Shown here: positions 15,941 to 24,739 of the stretch, piece after piece
Position numbering within the stretch: position 1 is the first letter of the stretch
Layout of the letters: each line of letters opens with the position of its first letter
Assembly (NCBI GenBank): GCA_004292955.1
Contig: RDXX01000067.1
Span: 1-37,327 of the forward strand
Reading direction: 5' to 3'
Source of the DNA: Oscillatoriales cyanobacterium
Lineage (GTDB): Bacteria; Cyanobacteriota; Cyanobacteriia; Cyanobacteriales; Microcoleaceae
Length of the DNA stretch: 37,327 nt
The notes under the pieces: model-generated
The model's database searches: none
The model's input: the letters and a program-made list of their open reading frames with translations, nothing else
What the model was told of the DNA's origin: nothing
Program-made: the position numbers and the translations under genes

Positions 15941-16457
15941 ATTTCCGATTTTGCTGTCGGAATTCTGCGGGAGTTTGGCGCAATGCTCGTTCTGGATTCC
16001 ACAGGCCTTTACCCATGAGTCTCGCCCATTCTTGAGCGTTGACGAGTCGTTGTTGATATTTGGTATTGCGCGATCGCACGGAGACCAAAACATAACCTTC
16101 TTTGACTAGCAGTTCGTTGAGCAAAATTTTATCTTGCCACAAATAGGCTAATTTGCGATCGAACTGGTCTTTCTGTTCGATGTCTGATTCTAACAATACC
16201 TCTTTCCCCCCAATTAGCTGTTCTAATCTTTGTTTCGCTGCTTCTCCCCAAGGCTGCTGTTTTAAATCGGGTGCATCAATCCCAATCAGCCTGATTTGCT
16301 CTAATAAGGCAATTTTGTCGGCTGTACTGATAACTTCGATTGTTTGGCCGCTGATAGCCCTTTCTACTTTGGCGATCGTACCTTGGGGCATTTCTGGTTT
16401 TTCGCAGCTAGCTAACAACACGCAAAGGGCGATCGCAAATAACCGATAAAGCAGCAT
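15939..16457 (-). CDS. thermonuclease (SNase)-like lipoprotein
   Basis: The 172-aa product starts [20 protein letters not shown], a lipoprotein signal with lipobox LLASC (Cys18), so it is probably anchored at a membrane facing the periplasm. The rest is a staphylococcal-nuclease fold: [10 protein letters not shown] carries the Arg35-equivalent, [11 protein letters not shown] the Arg87-equivalent, and [11 protein letters not shown] follows. The usual Glu43 position is close to [13 protein letters not shown], so the general-base assignment is uncertain. Family members cut DNA/RNA with Ca2+. I chose the ATG at 16457; an upstream TTG frame would only translate the heptamer repeat. The gene is bracketed by a GGGAATT array touching its ATG and an AGTTGAC array touching its stop. 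Confidence 0.85.
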   Translation of the reverse strand: MLLYRLFAIALCVLLASCEKPEMPQGTIAKVERAISGQTIEVISTADKIALLEQIRLIGIDAPDLKQQPWGEAAKQRLEQLIGGKEVLLESDIEQKDQFDRKLAYLWQDKILLNELLVKEGYVLVSVRSRNTKYQQRLVNAQEWARLMGKGLWNPERALRQTPAEFRQQNRK

Positions 16458-16527
16458 TGGGAATAGGGAATGGGGAATGGGGCATTGGGAATTGGGAATT
16501 GGGAATGGGGAATTGGGAATTGGGAAG
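16458..16527. repeat. degenerate gggaatt array at a second start codon
   Basis: About ten units of gggaatt with variants (gggaata, gggaatg, gggcatt) begin immediately next to the ATG of the thermonuclease gene. This is the same repeat family and orientation as the 15477-15679 array. A separate palindrome, ggggtgggcttctagcccgcccc, lies at 16576-16599 before the next gene; its core gggcttctagccc is shared with the array at 17892. Confidence 0.85.
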
Positions 16528-16640
16528 CTATTTTGCATTTAAATTGTGTATCAAAAATCAATTAAACTCTTTTGTGGGGTGGGCTTCTAGCCCGCCCCCA
16601 ACAAGCAATTCAAAGGCGCAACAGCTTACCAAATTTGCTC

Positions 16641-17009
16641 TCATTCTTCATCCAACGGCAAACCGACTTTCACTTTACCCTTACCGAAATAGCGGCCGAA
16701 TTGCAATTCGTACACTTCATCTTCGTCTTGCGTCTCTACCTCAATATTGGAACGCGGATAGCAGACGCACAGCAGCGCATAACCCTCTTTTTGCAGTTCC
16801 ACAGAAAGTCCCATTGCTTCAGGCTGGTGCAGTTGTCCCGACTTGACGCGCACCGCACAGGCTGTACAAGCGCCGTTACGGCACGAAAACGGCAATTCCA
16901 CGCCTTGATTTTCAGCACTTTGCAGGATGTACCTGTCTTCGGGTACTCGCACAGTGTGGCGATCGCCCGTTTGTCTGTTATGAATTTTAATTGTGTAGGA
17001 GCGAGTCAT
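16641..17009 (-). CDS. [2Fe-2S] plant-type ferredoxin with C-terminal extension
   Basis: The 122-aa protein has the plant-type ferredoxin cluster motif [13 protein letters not shown] (C-x4-C-x2-C) and the fourth Cys in ALLCVCYP. It has a C-terminal extension of about 25 residues ([19 protein letters not shown]) not found in photosynthetic PetF. The longer, divergent form suggests a dedicated electron carrier rather than the main PSI acceptor. The ATG at 17009 gives [11 protein letters not shown]; a TTG one codon upstream is in frame but less likely. It stands alone, downstream of repeat DNA. Confidence 0.92.
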   Translation of the reverse strand: MTRSYTIKIHNRQTGDRHTVRVPEDRYILQSAENQGVELPFSCRNGACTACAVRVKSGQLHQPEAMGLSVELQKEGYALLCVCYPRSNIEVETQDEDEVYELQFGRYFGKGKVKVGLPLDEE

Positions 17010-17017
17010 CAAAATTA

Positions 17018-17420
17018 TGGGTAGAAACCCCGTCCTAAAAGGACGGCTTTGCGTTTTTGAATTTACTATCGCCTTGGGATTGGTTGACTTGGTGTACTTT
17101 TGTATTGCACTTTGGGCGGGACAATTACCGCTTCAAATTTTCCAATCCTGTACGCATAGTAATTCGCTCAATTGAGCCTCCCTTTCGGGGTAATGTTAGC
17201 TTCGCCAATGTTTTTAGAGCTTGTTCGGCTAGTGGCACTGTTTCAGTGACCTTAAAACTGTTTAACCACTAGCGACAGAGCAAGAGACTAGCTTCGCATC
17301 TCGAGGTGTCGTGGCTCAAAAAACGTAGTCAGTTAAGACTTAGGCTGGTCAGAACGGCTTGTTTGATTTCTCTTCCAAGCCTCATGCCGTCGCGGCTGAG
17401 GTTCCTAACAGGGATTTTAG
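17018..17420 (-). mobile_element. possible IS200/IS605 (IS1341-type) right-end/omegaRNA relic
   Basis: No gene is supported here. On the minus strand the segment ends in a hairpin, ccgtcctttt-aggacgg (17032-17047 region), followed by ggtttctaccc, which resembles the right ends I remember for cyanobacterial TnpB elements. Inside is a nested fold: gctagtgg/ccactagc around 17229-17274 enclosing cactg-aaa-cagtg. A 40-codon minus-strand frame ending at about 17133 (TLPRKGGSIERITMRTGLEN) is open but unrecognised. If correct, this is a scar that kept structured guide-RNA-like sequence without an intact tnpB. It could instead be an unrelated ncRNA. Confidence 0.35.
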
Positions 17421-17616
17421 ATTTTAGATTTTAGATTGGACTTGGGGGACAAAATCCTTGATATGAATGCGTTTGAGACATAGGATAGGATAATTTTACT
17501 CGCCCGTTTGACACCCTACCCACATTAAACAACAAATTTATGCCGTTACCCCTTCCCAAATCAGATTTGTTCTGCTAAGATAGTTTAGCTGTGGCTGAAT
17601 GAATTCATTTAGCCCT

Positions 17617-17701
17617 GGAGAGGTGGCCGAGCGGTTGAAGGCGCACGCCTGGAAAGTGTGTTTAGGGCAACTTAACGAGGGTTCGAATCCCTCCCTCTCC
17701 G
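17617..17701 (+). tRNA. tRNA-Ser (GGA)
   Basis: The 85-nt gene has a 7-bp acceptor stem ggagagg/cctctcc and discriminator G at 17701. The anticodon loop ctggaaa (anticodon GGA) sits in a cacgc/gtgtg stem. A long class II variable arm (tttagggcaacttaa) and the T arm gaggg-ttcgaat-ccctc complete it. The CCA is not encoded. A/T-rich sequence just upstream probably holds the promoter. Confidence 0.96.
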
Positions 17702-17706
17702 TTACA

Positions 17707-17818
17707 CAAGCTGTTCAGGCAAAAAAAACAGCTTGCAAAAAATCTCTTGTATGAGATAAATATTTCAATTCGATCGCCCCTGAGTTTTTTTGATAAAAGC
17801 CTGGGGCGATTGCTTTTA
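17707..17818 (+). terminator. hairpins after tRNA-Ser, likely terminator
   Basis: Two inverted repeats follow the tRNA: caagctgtt/aacagcttg (17707-17735, A-rich loop), then atcgcccc/ggggcgat (17773-17780 and 17803-17810) followed by tgctttta. The second has a plausible though weak T-run for intrinsic termination. Confidence 0.5.
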
Positions 17819-17891
17819 TATTTCTGAGTGTAAATCAGAATCTATTTGAGTATTTTAGGTGCAAGCTACAAGCCCTCCCCGCCAGCAAGTT

Positions 17892-18165
17892 CAGTATTTG
17901 TGGAACGGGCTTCTAGCCCGTTGCTAACTAAAATCAAGTATTTGTGGAACGGGCTTCTAGCCCGTTGCTAACTAAAATCAAGTATTTGTGGAACGGGCTT
18001 CTAGCCCGTTGCTATAGCCCTTCTCAGATAGATGAGGTATGACTGACAGCTTATATAACCACTAAACGTATTGGGCCCAAGCCCAACTACATACCTCATC
18101 TTTTTGAGAAAGGCTATAACTAACATCAAATAGCTGTGGAACGGGCTTCTAGCCCGGTGCTAAAA
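17892..18165. repeat. 44-bp tandem array with gggcttctagccc palindrome
   Basis: Three near-identical units (tggaacgggc at 17901, 17945 and 17989; period 44) each contain the palindrome gggcttctagccc and end ttgctaactaaaatcaag. A fourth, diverged unit (about 18134-18165) lies beyond the inserted MITE and runs to the stop codon of the pentapeptide gene at 18166. With four copies, no variable spacers and period 44, this is not a CRISPR. Confidence 0.92.
18015..18116. mobile_element. 102-bp MITE nested in the tandem array, TA duplication
   Basis: Imperfect terminal inverted repeats of 27 bp (about 24 matches) run from tagcccttctcag at the left to the inverse ending gagaaaggcta at the right. TA is present at both junctions (18013-18014 and 18117-18118). 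Removing the element plus one TA restores gttgctaacta, as in units 1-3 of the array. TA duplication is typical of IS630/Tc1-mariner-mobilised MITEs. A diverged relative is at 34104-34195. Confidence 0.8.
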
Positions 18166-18963
18166 TTAGTGCAAAATATCAGTGCGATCGAACTTAGCAC
18201 CGCTGAGATTTGCCCCTGTAAACGAAGTACCCTCAGCATTTGCAATCTCTCGAACAATAGCAGAGAAAGAGACAAAGGAAAACCAAAAATACAGCAGCGG
18301 CAGCAAGGCGAAACACGTACCCAAAAACAGTTTCTGAGTGCTCAGAAAAGCGCTAGCCGTTGCAGAAAACAAAAAAGCTCCTCCGTAAGTTGCAACACTT
18401 CGGGCAGCTACGATCGCAATTTTAGCAAATTGATGCCGCATCCGGGAACTCACAAAAAACATTAACACACCGCCGATCGCCATTCCAGCAAGAGCAGCCT
18501 GAGAATTATTCTTAGTTGCAGTCCCAGCATAGAAAAATCCCAACAAAGCCCCTGATAGAATAGCAGAAATTGTTCCCGCCAATCTACCCACTTTTGACGT
18601 TGGTGGCTGTGTGCGGGCGATCGCCCCAGCGATACCAGCAGCGCCCAAAACCCCGTACAGCAACAGCACAAAAGGCCAACTGCGAGAACCCGGTACCTGT
18701 CCTTGGGTTCCCAAAATCAGTCTAGTCAGAACATCGCCCACAATCACACAAATCGCGATCGCCCCAGCACTCAAAACAGCAAACTGTCGCCCCGAAAGCC
18801 CGATTTTGGCACCAATAAAATTCGCCCCTTCCAACTGAGCATTTCTGAAATTGCAGCCACGAACATCCGCACCCCCGAAATCAGCACCGTTAAGAACTTG
18901 TCCCCGGAACGATCGATTACACAAAACTTGATTGCTAAAATTATTGACATCCGAATAATTCAT
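18166..18963 (-). CDS. pentapeptide-repeat membrane protein
   Basis: The 265-aa protein has N-terminal pentapeptide repeats (residues about 18-54: ADF, ADV, CNF, AQL, ANF, AKI at five-residue spacing). A hydrophobic core of about five to six TM helices (60-235) follows, then a short second pentapeptide stretch (TSFTGANLSGAKFDRTDI). Related cyanobacterial proteins, as I remember them, carry a longer C-terminal pentapeptide beta-helix. Here the frame ends at FDRTDILH exactly where the 44-bp repeat begins, so the C-terminus may be truncated. The ATG at 18963 gives MNYSDVNNFSNQ. The function is unknown; the pentapeptide parts probably face the cytoplasm. Confidence 0.85.
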   Translation of the reverse strand: MNYSDVNNFSNQVLCNRSFRGQVLNGADFGGADVRGCNFRNAQLEGANFIGAKIGLSGRQFAVLSAGAIAICVIVGDVLTRLILGTQGQVPGSRSWPFVLLLYGVLGAAGIAGAIARTQPPTSKVGRLAGTISAILSGALLGFFYAGTATKNNSQAALAGMAIGGVLMFFVSSRMRHQFAKIAIVAARSVATYGGAFLFSATASAFLSTQKLFLGTCFALLPLLYFWFSFVSFSAIVREIANAEGTSFTGANLSGAKFDRTDILH

Positions 18964-19023
18964 ACTTCCCTACTCTTCCCTCTCTTAGGAATGAGAATTA
19001 AATAACTTACAATTGGATGGTTC

Positions 19024-19143
19024 GTGGGATGGGCGTCCCGTCCCGGAAAGACGGGCGGGACGCCCATCCCACTTTCAAGAGTGTAAATTATTTAATTTGC
19101 GATCCTTATCTTCCTTCGCATCCTTTGCGTCTTCGCGGTTCGT
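19024..19143. repeat. palindrome plus dispersed gcgaag repeat
   Basis: gtgggatgggcgtcccgtcc (19024-19043) pairs with the inverse ending at 19072, a strong 20-bp-class hairpin. A second repeat at 19109-19143 (cttccttcgcatcctttgcg...cggttcgtt) is the inverse of 11391-11425. Both lie upstream of the glycosidase-family gene and would be translated if its frame were extended 5', which argues against that longer start. Confidence 0.8.
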
Positions 19144-19163
19144 TAAAAAATCTCCGTCACAAA

Positions 19164-20072
19164 ATGAAACTAACCAATCCGCTCAAAATCAAACAAATCT
19201 CTCATATTATCGGTTTCGGAATCTTGCTCGCACCAATACTAATCTATAACATTCCCTACTTTTCGCGTCCAGCACAAACAAACGAAGTGCGATCGCTATT
19301 TCAAGGAATCGCCTACCGACGGGAATTTCGCTCAAATCCGCGTCCCGCCATCATTCACACTGTTAGCATCGACCTCAAAGCGCCAGGAATTGGAATTTTT
19401 GTCACACCCGGAACCGCCACACCCGATTTAACCGAAACCAACGCCCGCATCGCAACTGAATTCCTCAAAGAATTTAAATTGCAATTAGCAGTCAACGCCA
19501 ATTTCTTTTATCCCTGCGTTGAGGAAGCACCTTGGAATTATTATCCCCGCAGTGGCGATCGAGTAAATAACGTCGGACACGCCATTTCTAAAGGCCAAGC
19601 TTACTCTCAACCAGATGCACGCTTTCCCGCCCTTTGTTTTGACACCAACAATCGCGCCCAAATAATCGAAAACGGCACTTGTCCTCAGGGAACAGCCTAT
19701 GGAGTTGCGGGAGATACTGTACTGGTGAAAAATGGCAAAGCCCTAGCACAAAACCCGGAAAAAAGCAAGGATGATAAACCTTATCCGCGAACAGTTGTGG
19801 CGATCGATAAAACAGGCGAAAAATTGTGGTTCATTCTCGCAGACGGCAAGCAGAGGATGTACAGTGAAGGGCTGAAGTTGAGCGAAATAACAGAGATTTC
19901 GATGCAGTTAGGAGCCGATACAGTCCTAAATTTGGATGGCGGCGGATCGGTAACTTTGGCAGTAGCATCGCCCTCAGGAGCAAAACTGTTGAATGCTCCG
20001 ATTCAGAACAAAATTCCCATGCAGCAGCGTCCAATTTCCAATCATTTAGGGTTTTACGCGCGGGAAAATTAG
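19164..20072 (+). CDS. phosphodiester glycosidase (NAGPA/DUF2233) family protein
   Basis: The 302-aa product has an N-terminal uncleaved or cleaved hydrophobic anchor (residues 14-32: GFGILLAPILIYNIPYF), placing the enzyme outside the cytoplasmic membrane. The remainder matches the NAGPA-type fold: VNANFFYP in the middle and the C-terminal signature ADTVLNLDGGGSVTLAV, with SNHLGFYAREN at the end. Relatives hydrolyse phosphodiester-linked sugars in polysaccharide turnover; the natural substrate in cyanobacteria is not known. The ATG at 19164 (MKLTNPLKIKQ) is chosen because the longer frame from 19017 runs through two repeats. Confidence 0.85.
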   Translation: MKLTNPLKIKQISHIIGFGILLAPILIYNIPYFSRPAQTNEVRSLFQGIAYRREFRSNPRPAIIHTVSIDLKAPGIGIFVTPGTATPDLTETNARIATEFLKEFKLQLAVNANFFYPCVEEAPWNYYPRSGDRVNNVGHAISKGQAYSQPDARFPALCFDTNNRAQIIENGTCPQGTAYGVAGDTVLVKNGKALAQNPEKSKDDKPYPRTVVAIDKTGEKLWFILADGKQRMYSEGLKLSEITEISMQLGADTVLNLDGGGSVTLAVASPSGAKLLNAPIQNKIPMQQRPISNHLGFYAREN

Positions 20073-20137
20073 GGTTGCAAACAGCCGCGCAGGAACTTGG
20101 TAGCATCAACAGATGTTGGTTCGGATGAGTGAAATTG

Positions 20138-20293
20138 TTACAAATCTTCATCGGCGAGATAACGGCCTGCATCGTCAGCAGCCTGAATGAGTTAGATTTC
20201 GGCGCGAGAGTGCGAATTTTCCCAGGCTGCTAAGCTGACTATTCGGGCTTTCGGGATTAATTCTTTGGCTTTTTCGCTTAATTGTAGAGTCAT
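20138..20293 (-). pseudogene. decayed small gene fragment with in-frame stop
   Basis: On the minus strand an ATG at 20293 opens MTLQLSEKAKELIPKARIVS and runs 33 codons to a TAA. The same frame resumes directly as LIQAADDAGRYLADEDL before another stop. The two halves read like one protein broken by a nonsense change: the amphipathic helices continue and the frame is kept. The parent family is not recognised. The rest of the 20073-20423 gap shows no gene. Confidence 0.4.
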
Positions 20294-20423
20294 ACACAAA
20301 TGGGTAGTCGCTAATGACAGAAAGATGGCTGATTAGAATTGTACGATAATTGCGATCGGCATCACTGCCAATCAACATAAATCTGGACTAGCTTAATTGA
20401 ATATTGTTTAAATTTTGACTTTA

Positions 20424-22901
20424 ATGCAAAAATTACTAGGACAGCGACAACAAAAAAAGACACCCAAGAGCAAGTTTCAATTTGTGCAGGATAAAAATAT
20501 ACTCATAGCATCATTAATAATTCCTGCGATACACTTCGGTCTTTGCAAAATATACCTATTAATCTCATCCGAGAATGGAACAGTAGCAATTTGGCCGTCA
20601 GCAGGTCTTTTTTTGGCAGCTTTCCTCCTGCTGGATTGGCGGATTTTACCTGTTCTATTTATCAGCGATTTGATGGTAAAATATATGATGTTTTTCCCAC
20701 AAGACTTGCTGGTAAGTAGTTTAACTGCTTTTGGGAATATCGTCGATCTGCTAGTAGCAAGTTTTCTAATTAATCGCTTCGTAAAATACCGAAATTTACT
20801 AGATAGATCCCAGGATGTTTTCAGATTTTTTGTGCTGCAATTACCCAGCCCTATCGTCAACAGCACTCTCGCGGCTACCGTACTGTGCGTGCAAGGCATT
20901 AGCCCCTGGAGTGCTTACCCAGAAGTTTGGCGGAGTTGGTTTACCTCAATCATTGCTGGTACGCTGATTGTGACGCCAGCAATTTTGACCTGGGCTCAGC
21001 AACCCAGGCAGTCCGAAAAACTCCGGCCTCCGCAGATTGCAGAATTTGGACTTTTGCTACTGTTGCTGGTTGTCATCAGCAAAATCGCCTTTTGGCAACA
21101 GTATCCCCTCGAATACATGATGATTCCGCTGCTGATTTGGTCGGCATTTCGATTCACATCGCGGGAATCGACTTTGCTGGTGGTGATTGTTTCGGCGATC
21201 GCAGTTTTTGGAACATCCCACGGTTTGGGTTCCTTTGTCAGATCTTCCCTCAACGAATCGCTGTTTCTGCTGCAATCTTTTATCGGTGTTGTAGCCGTTA
21301 CCACCTTTGTTTTATCTGCGGTAATTAACGAAAATAAACAAGCAGCAGCCAAGCTCAAAAAACTGAATAATGAGTTAGAACAGCGAGTAGAAGAACGCAC
21401 AGCTCAACTACAAGAAGCCAAAGAAGTGGCTGACGCGGCCAACCAATCGAAAAGCGACTTTCTCGCCAATATGAGCCACGAACTCCGCACTCCCCTCAAC
21501 GGGATTTTGGGCTACGCTCAAATCATGAACCGTTCCCAATCTTGGGGAGAAAAAGAGCGTAATGGCGTGAACATTATTTACCAGTGTGGCTCCCATCTTT
21601 TGACACTGATTAATGATATTCTCGATCTCTCCAAAATTGAAGCAGGCAAATTAGATTTGCATCCGAAAGTTTTTCATTTTCCCTCTTTCTTGCAAAGCAT
21701 TGTTGAGATTGTTCGCATCCGCACCGAACAAAAACAAATTGATTTGATTTATCTCCCAGATGCTGAACTTCCCCAAGGCGTAGAAGCCGATGAAAAACGC
21801 TTGCGTCAGGTGTTAATTAATTTACTGGGAAATGCCGTCAAATTTACAGATAAAGGCAGCGTAACTTTCAAGATAGAAGTAATAAAACCCGAGTTTTTAT
21901 CACCTGCGGAATCTGCAATCGAAAATCCCAAATCCCAAATTCAACATCGACTGATTCGCTTCCAAATAGAAGATACAGGCGTCGGCATGACTCCCGATTC
22001 TCTGTCAAAAATATTTACACCTTTTGAGCAAGTAGGAGATAGCAACCGCAAAACAGAAGGCACCGGACTCGGACTGGCAATTAGCACCGAGATTGTCAAT
22101 TTAATGAACAGTAAAATTGAAGTTTATAGTGATTTTGGCAGCGGCAGCACCTTCGCTTTTACTGTCAATTTTCCCTTAGCTGCTGACTGGGCAAATGCAG
22201 CCGCAGCCGCTACTGGGAAGAAGATTGTGGGCTATCATGGAACTCAGAAAACAATTCTGATCGTCGATGACAACTGGCAGAACCGTTCCGTGATTGTTTG
22301 CCTCCTGGAACCAATTGGTTTTGCAGTAGTCGAAGCTGAAAATGGCGAGGATGGCTTAGCAAAAGCAGCTCAAATAAAACCGGATTTAATCATCGCTGAT
22401 TTGTGGATGCCTGTGATGGACGGCTTTGAAATGCTGCGGCTGTTGCGGAGTTCAGAAGCATTAAAAAACGTGCCTGCTGTCGTCTCGTCTGCTTCTGTCT
22501 ATGAAATGGACATCCAAAAAAGTTTGGATGCTGGGGGCGATGATTTTCTGCCGAAGCCGGTGCAAATTGAGGAATTATTTTCGATCGTGCAAAAGCATTT
22601 GCAAATTGAATGGAAGTATCAGGAGACAGCCTCAATTGAATCTGCTGGCGAACAATTAGCACCAAAACCTATATTTAATTCACCTCAGGCAACTTTAGCC
22701 ATGACAATTCCTGCACCGGAAGAATTAGCTTTGTTGCTGAAATTAGCCCAGCAGGGTCGCTTGAAAAAACTTACTGAAGAAGTTAAGCGCATCGAACAAC
22801 TCGACAAGAGTTATACTCAATTTATGCAGCCAATTCTGCAATTGGCAAAGAGCTTTCAATCGGACAAAATTGAAGATTTTCTCAACCAGCATATCAACTA
22901 A
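20424..22901 (+). CDS. MASE1 hybrid sensor histidine kinase
   Basis: The 825-aa membrane kinase has an N-terminal MASE1 sensor of about eight TM helices (residues about 25-300, with the [19 protein letters not shown] hallmark), then a coiled-coil linker ([20 protein letters not shown]). The HisKA domain has phospho-acceptor His352 in [11 protein letters not shown]. The HATPase domain has [19 protein letters not shown] and [11 protein letters not shown]-terminal receiver has acceptor Asp659 in IADLWMP and the conserved Lys in FLPKPV. A final 80-residue helical tail is unassigned. I chose ATG 20424; a TTG three codons upstream is in frame. The next kinase gene starts 15 bp after the stop, so they are almost certainly co-transcribed. 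Confidence 0.92.
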   Translation: MQKLLGQRQQKKTPKSKFQFVQDKNILIASLIIPAIHFGLCKIYLLISSENGTVAIWPSAGLFLAAFLLLDWRILPVLFISDLMVKYMMFFPQDLLVSSLTAFGNIVDLLVASFLINRFVKYRNLLDRSQDVFRFFVLQLPSPIVNSTLAATVLCVQGISPWSAYPEVWRSWFTSIIAGTLIVTPAILTWAQQPRQSEKLRPPQIAEFGLLLLLLVVISKIAFWQQYPLEYMMIPLLIWSAFRFTSRESTLLVVIVSAIAVFGTSHGLGSFVRSSLNESLFLLQSFIGVVAVTTFVLSAVINENKQAAAKLKKLNNELEQRVEERTAQLQEAKEVADAANQSKSDFLANMSHELRTPLNGILGYAQIMNRSQSWGEKERNGVNIIYQCGSHLLTLINDILDLSKIEAGKLDLHPKVFHFPSFLQSIVEIVRIRTEQKQIDLIYLPDAELPQGVEADEKRLRQVLINLLGNAVKFTDKGSVTFKIEVIKPEFLSPAESAIENPKSQIQHRLIRFQIEDTGVGMTPDSLSKIFTPFEQVGDSNRKTEGTGLGLAISTEIVNLMNSKIEVYSDFGSGSTFAFTVNFPLAADWANAAAAATGKKIVGYHGTQKTILIVDDNWQNRSVIVCLLEPIGFAVVEAENGEDGLAKAAQIKPDLIIADLWMPVMDGFEMLRLLRSSEALKNVPAVVSSASVYEMDIQKSLDAGGDDFLPKPVQIEELFSIVQKHLQIEWKYQETASIESAGEQLAPKPIFNSPQATLAMTIPAPEELALLLKLAQQGRLKKLTEEVKRIEQLDKSYTQFMQPILQLAKSFQSDKIEDFLNQHIN

Positions 22902-22916
22902 CAGGAGAAAATATTT

Positions 22917-24206
22917 ATGTCAGAAGCTGAGTTAATTTTAGTGGTAGATGATACGCCCGCCAATCTGGATGTCATCTCCGAGGCGTTGACGGATGCGGGT
23001 TATGAAGTTGCGATCGCGATTGACGGCGAACGAGCTCTCAAGCAAGTTCAGTATACGCTGCCGAGTTTAATTTTACTGGATGTGATGATGCCGGGAATTA
23101 ACGGGTTTGAAACCTGCCGCCGCCTCAAAGCATCCGAGGCTACCAAGGACATTCCTGTGATGTTTATGACGGCTTTGTCGGATACAGCAGATAAGATTAA
23201 AGGATTTCAACTCGGTGCGGTTGATTATATCACTAAACCTTTTGAAGAAATGGAGGTATTGGCGCGTGTCAACACTCACATAAAACTTCGCAATCTCAAT
23301 AAAGAATTAGAACAGCGAGTAGCCGATCGCACGGCGGAACTAACTGCTGCTTTGATACAAGTTAAGCAATCGCAGCTTCAGTTAATTCAGAGCGAAAAAA
23401 TGTCGGCTTTGGGCAATTTAGTCGCTGGTGTCGCTCACGAAATCAACAATCCAGTGGGTTTTATTTATGGCAATATCAAGGAGTTAAATTTGGCGATCAA
23501 AGATATCTTTCGCCACTTGCAGCTTTATCAGCAAGAATGTCCAAATCCGGGTAAAGATATTGAAATCCACGCCGCAGATATTGATTTAGAATATGTGTTG
23601 AAAGATACAGCAAAGATGTTATCGTCAATGGAAGTGGGATGCGATCGCCTTCGCAACATCAGCACTTCCCTGCGAACCTTCTCCCGCGCCGATACGGCTG
23701 TGAAAGTCTCGGCTAACATCTGCGATGGGATTGACAGCACGCTGATGATTTTGCAGCACCGCCTGAAAGCTCAAGATACTCGTCCCGAAATTCAAGTTAT
23801 CAAAAAATATGGAGAGATTCCCCCGATAAAATGCTATTTGGGACAACTAAATCAGGTATTTATGAATGTGATTTCAAATGCGATCGATGCTGTGAATGAG
23901 TGCAGTTACGGACGCAATTTTGCGGAAATTGCAGTGGCTTGTAATACAATTATTATTACTACAGAATTAACTCAAGACAGAGAAAGAGTGGTAATAAAAA
24001 TTAAAGATAATGGTAAGGGTATTTCAGATGATGTAAAATCACACATTTTTGACCATTTGTTCACTACAAAATTAGTCGGGGAAGGGACGGGGTTGGGTTT
24101 GTCGATTAGTCGCCAGATAGTGGAAGAAATACACGGCGGTAGTTTGACTTGCTCTTCGGTGTTGGGTGAGGGGGCTCAATTTGCGATCGCACTGCCGATC
24201 GATTAA
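22917..24206 (+). CDS. response regulator/histidine kinase hybrid (REC-HisKA-HATPase)
   Basis: The 429-aa soluble protein has an N-terminal receiver (residues 5-120; Asp55 in LLDVMMPG, Lys in YITKPFEE). A coiled coil (LEQRVADRTAELTAAL) leads to a HisKA domain (His174 in GVAHEINNPVG) and a HATPase domain (NVISNAIDAV, DNGKGI, GTGLGLSIS). With the receiver in front, it can take phosphate from an upstream kinase and control its own kinase activity. The MASE1 kinase 15 bp upstream is the natural partner. A good Shine-Dalgarno, aggaga, precedes the ATG. No output DNA-binding domain is encoded nearby, so the final target lies elsewhere. Confidence 0.93.
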   Translation: MSEAELILVVDDTPANLDVISEALTDAGYEVAIAIDGERALKQVQYTLPSLILLDVMMPGINGFETCRRLKASEATKDIPVMFMTALSDTADKIKGFQLGAVDYITKPFEEMEVLARVNTHIKLRNLNKELEQRVADRTAELTAALIQVKQSQLQLIQSEKMSALGNLVAGVAHEINNPVGFIYGNIKELNLAIKDIFRHLQLYQQECPNPGKDIEIHAADIDLEYVLKDTAKMLSSMEVGCDRLRNISTSLRTFSRADTAVKVSANICDGIDSTLMILQHRLKAQDTRPEIQVIKKYGEIPPIKCYLGQLNQVFMNVISNAIDAVNECSYGRNFAEIAVACNTIIITTELTQDRERVVIKIKDNGKGISDDVKSHIFDHLFTTKLVGEGTGLGLSISRQIVEEIHGGSLTCSSVLGEGAQFAIALPID

Positions 24207-24426
24207 TGCGATAATTTTAGAACGATCCCCCGCAGCCATTTGATTGTTCTTGATGTGCAGCCTGCTTTGTAAAACTTACTCAAACTTAACTAAATCGGTC
24301 GATCGCACAATTTTTACAAGCTCATCAACCGTACCTCTCTTGGGGTGGCGATTTGACCGAGGAAGCCCAGCAGTTTTTCCCGCGTCGGCGTTGCTGTGGA
24401 GTCGCCCTTAGGAAACAACGGAAGTT

Positions 24427-24684
24427 GTGAAGACTGGCGTTTTCGTAACCTTGAAAGACTATCTGGCTGCTGAGTTCGATTTGGTCGATCGCGCCCAACC
24501 CGTGACAGCTAGCTCAAATTTAGATAGTATTTTACAAGCTCAACTGTGCTATCTGCGGTATCGTGCCGAAAAAAAACCGGGCCGGGGAATGTTGAAGCGG
24601 TTCTGCGGCGAGGAATCGACTAAGCGAGTATATTCACAGTTTTTTGTTAGATTGGGAACAGAAGCTGCCACAATTGGTATGTAA
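24427..24684 (+). CDS. small hypothetical protein, doubtful
   Basis: An 85-codon frame starts at GTG (24427) with sequence MKTGVFVTLKDYLAAEFDLVDRA reading on into a basic C-terminal half (YLRYRAEKKPGRG). No family is recognised and no clear ribosome binding site precedes it. Just upstream (24320-24420) another frame reads LQAHQPYLSWGGDLTEEAQQ before decaying, so the region may be the remains of a larger gene. The rest of the 24207-24739 gap holds nothing else I can name. Confidence 0.3.
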   Translation: MKTGVFVTLKDYLAAEFDLVDRAQPVTASSNLDSILQAQLCYLRYRAEKKPGRGMLKRFCGEESTKRVYSQFFVRLGTEAATIGM

Positions 24685-24739
24685 CAAAAATTGATTTTAA
24701 TAGAAACTTCAGCCACTATACTAATAAGTGTAGGTTGGC

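Noticed and set aside
16458..16538. N-terminal extension of the thermonuclease
   Set aside because: It translates the gggaatt repeat and would bury the lipoprotein signal peptide.
17057..17272. 71-codon plus-strand frame
   Set aside because: Lies within the structured, probably non-coding region; composition random, no domain.
17892..18165. Possible CRISPR array
   Set aside because: The 44-bp units are identical throughout including the would-be spacers, and one interruption is a MITE; no cas gene nearby.
19017..19163. N-terminal extension of the phosphodiester glycosidase-family protein
   Set aside because: It runs through two dispersed repeats, and the hydrophobic anchor follows directly after the ATG at 19164.
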